Assembly: GCA_012184525.1 (NCBI GenBank)
Contig: WOFQ01000028.1
Span: 62,001 to 126,000, forward strand
Direction of reading: 5' to 3'
Length of the DNA stretch: 64,000 bases
DNA from: Xenoacremonium recifei
Lineage: Eukaryota > Ascomycota > Sordariomycetes > Hypocreales > Nectriaceae
Shown here: in pieces, positions 52,398-62,005 of the stretch
How positions within the stretch are numbered: position 1 is the stretch's first letter
How the letters are laid out: every line of letters begins with the position of its first letter
The notes under the pieces: generated by a model
What the model saw: the letters and a program-made list of their open reading frames with translations, nothing else
Database searches by the model: none
What the model was told of the DNA's origin: nothing
Position numbers and translations under genes: made by a program

Positions 52398-53999
52398 ATG
52401 GCCGAGACGCTCCGCCTCGCGTCCTTCACAGACGACGATGACGACGAGGATGACCCTGACCTGCCGCTCCCCGCCCCGCGCTGGCTCTACCCTGCGTCCC
52501 GGCCCTCCCGGCTTGCGATATTCGGGGCTTTCCTGAGTCGTTGGACACGGGCTTGCGCTGCGCATCTGCGGATCGTCTTGCGCCCGAGGCTGACGTGGCG
52601 GTACGTGCTCTGCGCGGCGATTACGGTCTATGTCGTGTGGTGTTTCCTGCGCGGACAGCATCTCCTGGCGTCAAAGCTGCCGGCCTACTCCGGGCCTTAT
52701 GCCGTGGGGGCTGTCGATCTGGAGATCCCGTTGGAGACGCCGGTGTACGTCGCGAATACGACGCTGAGGGACAGCGGCAGGCCGGCGTTCCAGGTCGAGA
52801 CGGTGCTGTTTACGCTGTATTATCCTGCTGCGAGGGGCGTGCGGTCGAGGCGGGCGAGGCATCTTTGGTTCCCGCGGCCGCTGCACATCACTGCCGAAGG
52901 ATACGCCCGCATCGCCCGCCTGGACAACTTCCTCATGCGGCCGGTCTTTACGTTTGCGCTCTGGGCCCTTGCCGGCAGGATAGAGATCCCCGCGGCTGTA
53001 GACGTCCCCATAGCCAGCCCCGAGGACAGCATGAAGCAGTTCCCGGTGGTGGTCTTCTCCCACGGCATGGCCTCCTCGCGCACCGACTATTCGCACTACC
53101 TTGGCGAGATGGCCAGTCGGGGCGTCGTGGTTGCGGCTATTGAGCACCGTGACGGGAGCTGTCCCGGCTCCGTTGTCAAGATCAACGGCGAGAAGGATCG
53201 TACGGTGTTGTTGCTGCGGGAGAAGGATCTCGTGGCTGATCCGCCCCTGACCACGCCGCAGCTCAAGCGCGAGCAGCTGGCTTTCCGTGACGCCGAGATC
53301 TTCGAGACTGTCCGCGTCCTGCAGGCTCTCGACGCGGGCAAAGGCCACGCCATCTTCGCCCAGACCTCCCGCCATGAAGGCACCTCCCTGTCCGAGTGGG
53401 CTGGCCGTCTCGAGCTCTCCCGCCTGCTCATCGCGGGCCACTCCTACGGCGCCACCGGAGCTCTTCAGGCGCTGGAGTCGGCCGGCTCGGAGCCGTTCAA
53501 TCCCGCTGCGGGAGGCATCGTGCTTGACCCGGGCAAGGAGAGCGGCCCGCTGAACGGCCAAGTTCCGGTGCCGCTGCTAGTCGTGCACTCGACGTCCTGG
53601 TCGCGCACACACTCGCTGTTCTACGGCCGTCCGCACTTCGACACAGTTCGTGAACTAGTGCAGAACGTGCTCCAACGCACTGGCGCTGCATGGTTCCTGA
53701 CCAGCCTCGAAACATCGCATCCGAGCGTGACTGATGCGCCGCTGATTGAGCCACTACTCCTTCGGTGGACGACAGGCGCGACGGTAGATGTGCGCCAGGG
53801 GCTGCAGGAGTATGTGAAAGTCTCGCTGGACTTTCTCGACTTTCTGAAGAGCGATGAGAAGCAAGGCGTGCTGGCTGAGGCTGTCTCGCACGAGGAGTAT
53901 GGTAAGTGGGTGAGTGATGAGAGAAAGAAGAGTTTCCCTAAAGACATGGCCAAGTACTGGGAGGTCCATGTCAGTCCTGTACAACAACAAGAATCATAG
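52398..53999 (+). CDS. PAF-acetylhydrolase-like membrane lipase/esterase (533 aa)
   Basis: This is a single exon; ATG at 52398 is preceded by ACC. An acidic N terminus is followed by one membrane segment near residues 69-85 (YVLCAAITVYVVWCFLRG), suggesting a type II or anchored enzyme. The alpha/beta-hydrolase part carries the oxyanion-side block VVVFSHGMASSRTDYSHYL and the nucleophile elbow GHSYG with Ser near residue 349. Candidate Asp and His lie near residues 376 and 440 (GIVLDPG and SHPSVTD). The family removes short acyl chains from oxidised or platelet-activating-factor-like phospholipids; in fungi the physiological substrate is usually unknown. The length is about that of fungal members. 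No intron is needed. Confidence 0.82.
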   Translation: MAETLRLASFTDDDDDEDDPDLPLPAPRWLYPASRPSRLAIFGAFLSRWTRACAAHLRIVLRPRLTWRYVLCAAITVYVVWCFLRGQHLLASKLPAYSGPYAVGAVDLEIPLETPVYVANTTLRDSGRPAFQVETVLFTLYYPAARGVRSRRARHLWFPRPLHITAEGYARIARLDNFLMRPVFTFALWALAGRIEIPAAVDVPIASPEDSMKQFPVVVFSHGMASSRTDYSHYLGEMASRGVVVAAIEHRDGSCPGSVVKINGEKDRTVLLLREKDLVADPPLTTPQLKREQLAFRDAEIFETVRVLQALDAGKGHAIFAQTSRHEGTSLSEWAGRLELSRLLIAGHSYGATGALQALESAGSEPFNPAAGGIVLDPGKESGPLNGQVPVPLLVVHSTSWSRTHSLFYGRPHFDTVRELVQNVLQRTGAAWFLTSLETSHPSVTDAPLIEPLLLRWTTGATVDVRQGLQEYVKVSLDFLDFLKSDEKQGVLAEAVSHEEYGKWVSDERKKSFPKDMAKYWEVHVSPVQQQES

Positions 54000-54246
54000 A
54001 GCATAAACGAATAATGTTAATGTAAACGAGCACTTCACATACTATTAGAAGGAAACAGTCTTGCCGACTTGTTGATAATCTAGAAAACCAGGTCAACTAA
54101 CTAAATGCTTGCTGAAGCAACGTCTCAACACCCTAGCAGCCGATTACTTACCCGCCCTCCTGTCCATAAAACATACAACATTGCACTAGAGTAAGCTATT
54201 CCCTCATTTTCACATATACTTCAACCTTCTTTAATCATACTTCCCA

Positions 54247-57200
54247 TTACAGAAACGCCGGCGAGCTTCCGTCTGTCCCGCTCCCGTCAATCCTCCTTCT
54301 TCGGCTATTTAAAAACAAGTCCACTATTCTCTTGCTTCCCATTGCCTGAGCTTGTTTCTCTGAGTCTCCCAAATTCTCGGCAGAGTCGCTGCCTCCCCAG
54401 GCAGTCGGCGGTGGGTGTCTCAAAGTCTGGTAGAGACGTTGTGTCGGGGAACAATTCGCTCCCGCTCCAAATTGCCTCTCCACTGCTGCAGTGAGGCCAG
54501 GGCTCGATCTCGTAGAGGACCCTCTCGTGAGACGGGTTCTGGATCGGCGTTTCTGAACAAGTTCTTCCCGGGGCGACCCCAAGCTATTGATTGTGTTCAT
54601 CGAGCGCATGCGAGGGATCTTGCTTCCTTGGGTTGGCGAATTCTGTCTCGAGGAGTCTTGCACTGTGGGTAAGGACGGAACACTCCGCAGATTGGTTCTC
54701 GATGAAAGTGAGAGTAGGCTATGCTCATCTCCGATTCCATCTCTGGGAGGCGCCTTGTTCTCATCACGATTCGGCGTAACCCAGTCAGTAGCACGTGCCA
54801 ATGCGTTGGTTGATAGTGGGTGTTGGAGTCTGGTGGCATTGGCCTGTGTTGGTGTCTCCTCCTGCCTAGCTGTGCCTCTTGCGGCAGTGTCTTCTGGAGA
54901 CTCAATCTCCGCCGGCTCCCTGATATGGCCAGTTCGAGGAAGCCCAAAAGCGCTCTCATCCCACGGCCTGGGTGGCGATGCAGAGGCCTCCAGTTTCGAA
55001 ACATTGGCGCTCAGCCACGTCTTCCACTCTACTGAGCTGGCCGTAGACACATCGCGTTTGTGTACCAGAGTTGGCTTGTAAGAGGGCGTGTCGATAAAAA
55101 TCGTCACGTCGCCATGATCTTTGCTTTGCGGTGGCTGGGGGAAACTCTCAACAAGAGGACACAATTCTTGGCAGTGTCCTGGTTTAGCATCTTCAGCAGA
55201 AGAGTAGACGCTCTCTGCGTACATCATCCGGGGGTCATGGTCCGACGGGCTCTCGGATCGCCGTAGGGGGAGGCTCAAGGCAGATAAGGAACCTAGATAT
55301 TTTGTTTCTGTCGTGTCCGAACGCTCACGCTCATGCGAAACTCTCATGTTCTCTTGCAAAGCGCGGCGGAACGGGCTTACTGTTCGAAATAGGTGGGAGG
55401 TCGGGCTGGCAAAGAACGCCGAGGTTCGATGGCTCTGAGTCGTCATTTCGGATTCGCCTCGAATATGTGAAAGCTGCTTTTGGGGAGATACGACCTCGCT
55501 GGACACGTCAGGGTTTGTGTCTTGCGATGTGCTAATTGAGTGTCGATGATATTTTATGAGGCTTTCAGAAGAGCCATTTCGAGGCGGCGAGAGGTAGGGC
55601 CTGTCCTGGAATACATCGTCTTCCTCTTCCACGCATCTAATGGTGGACACCTTTCGATGATGGACACAGTCCTCTGCTGTGCTATGGTGTGATCCGGCGA
55701 TCTCGTATGTGTTTATTTCGACGCCGGCCTGCACCACTTGTTCTTGTCTCTTCTTTTCTCGGGCCTCTTCCACCCTCTTCATCAAAGCAGAGTAAACTCG
55801 CTGACTATCGATCGTCATTCGAGGCTGTGGCCCCCGAGTCACCGTGCTCGTATACCGTGGTCCATAAGACAAGCCATGCAGACCGTTTTCGTCAATAGCT
55901 GATAAGCGGCGCATCTCTGGCTCCTCACCCAGCCCCCGGCTCGACACGGTGTTGGTGATGGAATTTGTCCAGCTGGTGACTCGAGACTTGTCATCCGTAT
56001 CTTGTTGCTCTACCTGTTCAGGGATTGCTGTATCGGCGCTCTCAACGCTCCCACGACTTGATCGCATCCGTTGATGTGAAGGCACGGCATGGAGAGAGGG
56101 AACGTGAGATGGAACCTGGCACATAGATGCTTCCTCGGGTACGGTCTCCTCATCCACCTGTAAGCAGCTGTCGCCGCCTGAATGATGGGACCTGGCGGGC
56201 TCAATTTCTGGGGCTTCTGAGCTTTCGCTGTCCCTGGATTTGATGAACAACCCTTTCAGCTTTGTTCTGAGAGTCTGAGATACCTTACGGGCAGTCCTTC
56301 GTAGGCTTCCTCCCTTGGGGACGGATAATGTGCTCCCCATAACTCCGGGTGGCGGGGCTTCACTGTCATTGCTGCTGTCGCGCATGGATTTCCGAAGCCC
56401 CGTCGAGTTCTCGCTTCTTTTGCTCTTGGATCGAGTGAATATGGACGTCGACTGTAGTCGTTGTTTCTCGACTTGTTGACGCAGCTTGTCTCGCGCCAGA
56501 TGCACAGCAAGATCGTTCTCCGCCTGGCTCCCAGATCTTGAGGATGATCGGTTGTGAAGATTCCGAAGAAAGCTCATTGACTTTGGTGCACGCAAGCCCA
56601 GAGATTGCCTTTGTACTTCTCCAAGAGGTTCATTCTCCTTTTTCGGGGAAACATATTCTGAATTGACAGGCTTTGTGGTTGCTCTGCCTGGCGTGTCACT
56701 GTCAAAGTAGTATTCGGAGGTTGATAGATGGGAAGCTGCAAACATCGACTTGGAGCGCCGCAGCCTCCTGTATGACGAGGGTTCCGAGGCAATATCATCT
56801 TCTGGCGTATAGTATTCTTCGGGAAACTGGAGAGAGTGTAGATATCGCCGTGTAAGTGTATTGGCACCTGCTGGTGTTGATCCGTATGACAGTGTCGATG
56901 CTGGCCTGTACCCTTGCCCAGCTACACCGGCCCTCAAGTTTGAGCCACCCGGCTCTGTTCGAGCTTGAGAAGCTCTGGACGCCAGATGCCTGCGCGGAGG
57001 AGCTGACGGCCCTGCAAACCTGACACTCTGCTGCCGTTTAAGACCGGTGGCTGTTGACGCGGTTTGTCGACTGATGACGCTGTCGCTTCGTCTCAATCCT
57101 CTTCTGATGGCACTCGCTACACTGTCGTTCCGATCAAAGACAAAGCTTGCAGGATCTTCTGGTATTCCAGCCATGTCCTCGTGGTGTCTTCCGTCAGCTC

Positions 57201-57360
57201 GATGGAAAGAGAGGAGAGCAGCGAGGTGGGCGTCACGTTCTGCAGCAGCGGGATCGATGAGTTCAAGAGAGTGGACGGGGTTTCGAACTATGGCGCTCGT
57301 AGATTTGCTGCGACTCAAGGGGCGTCGTTGTTTATTTCTCGAGCTATTTCGGCGAAGCAT
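54247..57360 (-). CDS. Ser-rich conserved fungal protein (1037 aa)
   Basis: This is a single exon with ATG at 57360. The protein is mostly disordered, rich in Ser, Arg, Pro, Glu and Thr, with an early basic block (RRNSSRNKQRRPLSRSKS). A short segment (RTARKVSQTLRTKLKGLFI) may form an amphipathic helix, and PRMTIDSQRVYSALMKRVEEAREKKRQ near residue 540 may form a coiled coil. It resembles unnamed filamentous-fungal proteins that have only a few conserved short blocks. No enzyme or binding domain is evident; phosphorylation-rich scaffolds are of this kind, but that is only a suggestion. Confidence 0.7.
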   Translation of the reverse strand: MLRRNSSRNKQRRPLSRSKSTSAIVRNPVHSLELIDPAAAERDAHLAALLSFHRADGRHHEDMAGIPEDPASFVFDRNDSVASAIRRGLRRSDSVISRQTASTATGLKRQQSVRFAGPSAPPRRHLASRASQARTEPGGSNLRAGVAGQGYRPASTLSYGSTPAGANTLTRRYLHSLQFPEEYYTPEDDIASEPSSYRRLRRSKSMFAASHLSTSEYYFDSDTPGRATTKPVNSEYVSPKKENEPLGEVQRQSLGLRAPKSMSFLRNLHNRSSSRSGSQAENDLAVHLARDKLRQQVEKQRLQSTSIFTRSKSKRSENSTGLRKSMRDSSNDSEAPPPGVMGSTLSVPKGGSLRRTARKVSQTLRTKLKGLFIKSRDSESSEAPEIEPARSHHSGGDSCLQVDEETVPEEASMCQVPSHVPSLHAVPSHQRMRSSRGSVESADTAIPEQVEQQDTDDKSRVTSWTNSITNTVSSRGLGEEPEMRRLSAIDENGLHGLSYGPRYTSTVTRGPQPRMTIDSQRVYSALMKRVEEAREKKRQEQVVQAGVEINTYEIAGSHHSTAEDCVHHRKVSTIRCVEEEDDVFQDRPYLSPPRNGSSESLIKYHRHSISTSQDTNPDVSSEVVSPQKQLSHIRGESEMTTQSHRTSAFFASPTSHLFRTVSPFRRALQENMRVSHERERSDTTETKYLGSLSALSLPLRRSESPSDHDPRMMYAESVYSSAEDAKPGHCQELCPLVESFPQPPQSKDHGDVTIFIDTPSYKPTLVHKRDVSTASSVEWKTWLSANVSKLEASASPPRPWDESAFGLPRTGHIREPAEIESPEDTAARGTARQEETPTQANATRLQHPLSTNALARATDWVTPNRDENKAPPRDGIGDEHSLLSLSSRTNLRSVPSLPTVQDSSRQNSPTQGSKIPRMRSMNTINSLGSPREELVQKRRSRTRLTRGSSTRSSPGLTAAVERQFGAGANCSPTQRLYQTLRHPPPTAWGGSDSAENLGDSEKQAQAMGSKRIVDLFLNSRRRRIDGSGTDGSSPAFL

Positions 57361-57939
57361 TTCAGTCGTGGAGATGAATCATTTATATGATCACGGAGGC
57401 GATCGTTGGGATGTCGATATTCGGAGTGTCTGCGAGCTTAAACGTGAACGGCTATCGTTGAAAGTAAACCAACATTCGGGTCGAATCAATAGAAGCTGTG
57501 CAACAGATGAACTGATTCGGTGAGTGATGGATTGATGATGTGGCCAGAGAAATGTAGAGAGAAGAGTCGGAGAGAACAGTCCTTGTTGAGGGAATGGTGT
57601 TGATGCCATTACATCCGGGCAAGAGCGTCCGTACTCTCCAGATGGCAAGAGCTCTCTACCTAAAGTGACAAGGCAGGTGCAGAGGCAATGGCATCACACG
57701 AAACATCACAAGCACGAGACACAAGTGCACAGCAGAGTGTTATACTAAAGGAAATGTATTGTAGGCTGGGCGAACCCATATATGCATGCATCCAAAAAAA
57801 GACAGAAGGAGACCGGGCTCTAAACGAGGCCCAAATTCACATCAAAGTGTTACCCAAATACCCAGCGACCGTATCCCCGTTCAACCCATCAAAATCACCG
57901 AAATGCAAAGTCCGAACACCACTAATGATGTTGATCATC
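57361..57939. other. Promoter and 3' region
   Basis: This short spacer lies between the upstream region of the Ser-rich gene and the 3' end of the protease gene. No coding frame that I can support. Confidence 0.5.
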
Positions 57940-59595
57940 TTACAGCTCAAGCTCCTGGATGAACTTCTCAATCTCCTGATCGACGAGCTTGTGGATCTTC
58001 TTGGAGAACTTCTCGGCCTTGCGGGTGGCGCTCTTGGCAGTCTTTACAACCTCGCCGGAGACAACCTCGAAGTCATCCTCAATGGCGAGCTTTAGCTCAT
58101 CAATGGTGCTGGGGAGCTTCTCGACCTTGTAGCCACCAGCAGCGACAATCTTGGAGAAGTTGCCGCAGCCACCGCCGTTCCAGGCAAGAAGGTTGGGGGT
58201 GTCGGAGTCAGGGATGCTGGTAAGAGTACCCTCAGTGGCAACGTCAATGAGGGTCTGCTTGAGCTTCTTGGGGGTGATGGGAGCAACGGAGAACTCGGAG
58301 TCCTCAGCGGGCTGGAGGGAGAGGTAGTAGGCCAGGAGACCGCAGATGTGGGGGGAGGCCATGGAGGTACCGGAGATGGTGTTGACGGCGTACTTGGAGC
58401 CGATCCAGGTGGACTGGATGCTCAGGCCAGGGGCGAAGATGTCAGTGCACTTGCCATAGTTGGAGAAGTAGGCACGGCTGTCATCGAGAGCAGAAGCCCC
58501 AACGGTGACGGGCTCGGTGGCAGCAGCGGGAGAGTACTTGCAAGCGTCGGCGTTGTCATTTCCGGCAGCGACGGCGAAGTGGATACCAGAGCGGACAGCA
58601 GCGTTGACAGCAGCATCGAGAGCCTGGGTCTTGCCACCACCAAGAGACATGTTGGCGACGGAGCCCTTGAAGCCCTTGCGCTTGCCGTTCTTGGCAGCCT
58701 TGACCTGCTCAAGATGGCTGGTGGCAGCGAACTCGACACCCTTGACGACATCGGACATGGAGCCGGAGCCGTTGGAGCGGAGGACCTTGACGGCGTAGAC
58801 GTTGGCCTTCTTGGCAACACCGTACTTCTTGCCGGCGACGGTACCAGAGCAGTGAGTGCCGTGGCCATTGCCATCCTCATCGGCGTCGCCCTCGGGGATG
58901 GTAGCACCCCACTTGGCTCGGCCCTCGAAGTCGACGTGCTCAATGTTGGTGCCAGTGTCAATGACATAGGCATCGACACCCTCACCACCCTCAGCAGTGT
59001 AGAGGTACTTGTTGAAGGTACCGAAGTTGAGCGTGTCTCGGTGCGAGATACGGGCGAGACCCCAAGGAGCCTGCTTCTCGGTCTCGCCATCGCACTTGTC
59101 CTCAGTCACGAGGTCCTCGGACGACTCGATAGGGAGCATCGTGTGGACGAGGGTGTCTCGCTCGATGTACTCAATCTGTGGCGATAATTAGACTTTGTCG
59201 GGAATTTAGGCTGATTGGAGGGGAAAGCTTACATCAGGGTGGTTCCGGACCTGCTCGATGATGGACTCGTGGAAGTGGCCAGCGTAGCCCTTGAAGCCAT
59301 CACCGATCTTGAAGGTGTGCTTCAGACCCTTGAAGATGTCACCAGGGATCTGGCTGCGCTTTCGCAGCTCAAGGCGCTGCTCCTCGCCATCATTGTGGAT
59401 GTTCTGGACCCAGCTGTGGTGGTTCGATGCGGAATGGTCATCGACGTGGTCCTTGAACTTGATGATGTACGAGTCCGGAATGGTCTCGGCCTCAACAGAG
59501 CTGAGGACAGGAGCAGATTGCTCGTGGATGGTGCCGACGCTCAGCGAGGCAGCCTGGGCAGCAGCTGCCAGAGTCAGAGTAAGGACGCCTCTCAT
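57940..59595 (-). CDS. PRB1: Cerevisin-type subtilisin protease, vacuolar proteinase B family (532 aa)
   Basis: Exons are 59595-59233 and 59175-57940, with a 57-nt intron (533 codons with stop). It has a signal peptide (VLTLTLAAAAQAAS) and a propeptide of inhibitor-I9 type (SYIIKFKDHV), then the peptidase S8 domain. The triad is Asp in VIDTGTN (about 194), His in GHGTHC (about 229) and Ser in SGTSMASPH (about 392). The final part after about residue 430 is acidic/Lys-rich and lies beyond the catalytic core. Cerevisin (yeast PRB1) matures in the vacuole; fungal orthologues are also known as vacuolar serine proteases and major allergens (Pen ch 18 type). The gene is plainly intact and GC-rich with strong third-position bias, as for a highly expressed gene. 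Confidence 0.93.
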
Positions 59596-62005
59596 GATGA
59601 CGAAGCCGCGGCAAGAGACGGCTGAGTGCGGATACGGTCTACCGGCGACGCGAAAGAAAAGAAAAGAAAGGAGAGCAAATACACCAATGCTCTAGATGTG
59701 ATGGCGATGCAATATCCTCTAGGGGAGGATGATGGAGAGGTGGGAGAGAAGGAGAGGATGATGAAGGAGGAGAAAGCAGATGGAGGATGGCGACGAGCTG
59801 GGGTAGATAAAGCGGCAGCAGCGAGCAGCGACAGCTCCTGCTGCCTCAGCCGGGTGGGTGTGACGCATCCAGTCCAGTTCGCTGGGGCGGCGATAACAGA
59901 GTGGCTGAGCGCCCGAAGCGGCCTAGCGCGGGCGGCCCGGCCAATCCAGTGACGCTCTCGGTTCCCAGGGCGATGCGATAACGGCAAGTGCGTGGAGGCC
60001 AGCAAGGCCCATGGTACCTGCGGAGTTCGCATGACGACCGTGCGAGAGCCAGGGTTCTCTTACAGTACGTCATTGCCAATGCCCCCATGCTTCTTCCATG
60101 GTGACGGCTCACGCTCCCTCACGCGGAGCGTCTGCGCCTCGGGTAACGACAGAGACGCAAGATCGTGCTGGCAAGCGACGACGGCTGTGACACTGTCAGA
60201 TCGTCATCATCGGTGAGTAACTCGCGGTGCGACGCTCTCAGACCACCGCCCTGGGCTGGTCCTTGACTCGCCGTTCTCGGCAAGTCGCCCTCCTCTCTGC
60301 CTTGTTGCAGGAGCTATCTATCCACTGGCGCGGGGGGCTAAGGCAGGTACTGTGCGGGCGGGCTCGGATGCGCGGATCGCACTGTGCCAATGCGGTTACG
60401 ACCGAGGTACCCGCCCGTCCTGCCGCCGCTCGATCAACAGCGGAAGGCGAGCTCCAGCAAGGTACCGCAAGCAATCCACCTGAGCCGTGCGAGAATGCGG
60501 GGGGAGTGTTGCTCCGATTGGCCTCCGCCGCCCAGTCCGCCTGATCCCTCAACCCTGGAACAAGTCAGACGACGTCCCTGGCACGTGCCTGTTACGAACC
60601 AAGTGAGACACTTGCAGCCTGAGGCTTACTCGACAACGGTGAGCAAGTTACGGAGTGAAGACGAGCGGCGAGGGAGGGTCAATGCACTCAACAAACGCCC
60701 TCCTCACTCGGCTGGAGTCCGTGACATGCTCTATCAACTGGGCCGGGGTCTTTATCTAAGGCATCTCTCGTCAGATAACGCCATCCTCGAGTGCTCGCAG
60801 CTCCACATGAGCTCGACGTCCGACAGTAGGGCGCTTATCCAAAGCGGGCCATTGCCTGCTGACGGAGTGTATCGGAGTGTTCCAGGCTATCATGATCCAG
60901 ACGGGACTCAACTGGTGTCACGGGGATTGTAGTGATTGAGGCGAGTTCCGCTTCGGAGGAGAGGAACTGTCTCTGATAATTGCGCTGAAGTATCGACTGA
61001 AGATTGTGCCATGACTAAGGCTAAGTCAATAATGATGGCTGTGTCGTGTCGTAGACAATGTCATCAGATGGCTCTAAATGGTTCGTTGAGTGACAGACCA
61101 AGGGCAAACTTTGCCTCGGACCACACGGTACCTGTATGGCAGACGTGTCTAATAAATCTTACTTTAATCCATAAGCCACTCCTATGTGTCCAACCTCTCG
61201 GGATTATCAACCTCAACAAACGCTATATGCGCAGATACCTACCCTAGAGTTCTGACTTTCGCGATAAAACACTCTCACAGTGCACATTCTATTGATCGAC
61301 ATGTAGATTGCTATGTGCAGTGGATTGGCAAAACAAGCCCTGCAAATCCTGTAGTGATAGCCGGTTCTTTCTTTGTTGAAAATATGCTCGGGTTTCAGAT
61401 TCTAGATGCATTGTTTCGTAGACATGCGCCTCTACACCCATGAGGCATCTTTTGACCACTTCCCGCTCATATCAAGCTAACCACATCTCAAAGCATCTCT
61501 ACCTAGTACTCGGGAATAATCTAGAATACAACGATGAATTTTGTTCTCTCATCTCTCGATGGCTTTGCAATGACGACTCTCAAGGTTCTGGCGCAGCACT
61601 TCAGGCTCCAGCCTCAGGCGGGGCTAGCGCCACAGCTTAGCCACACCTCCAAGGCTGACCGTTACGAGCTGGAACATTGGGCAGGCTCCAGCTTCCCTCG
61701 TGAAGTGGCACAGATTTTCCAGTTTCCCCTCGAGTCTCCTCTTCTCCCTTTACTCTCAACTGTTTCCCAAACCTCGCGGGCGGCGCTCGCATCTTCCGCC
61801 AAGTCACCTGATCTCCGCCTGCTGCGGTGCGCCCTTGCTCAGCACCTTCATGCGCCCCGCGCCCGTAGCTCCAGCCAGCTCGAGATCTCACCTCTCAATG
61901 CCGAGTGCCTCTGATAGCGGCCTGGACCCTTGACGGGCTCTGGGGAGGGAGTCTTGGAATGAACCCGCAGTTATAGTCGAAGAAATATCGAAATCGAATA
62001 CGAAA
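59596..62005. other. 2.4-kb gene-free stretch
   Basis: The promoter of the protease (leftmost part) and of the BEACH gene (rightmost part) must lie here. Many short frames exist but none looks real. Confidence 0.4.

Noticed and set aside
58348..59187. 279-codon plus-strand frame across the cerevisin gene
   Set aside because: Antisense shadow of the protease exon; it has no independent features.
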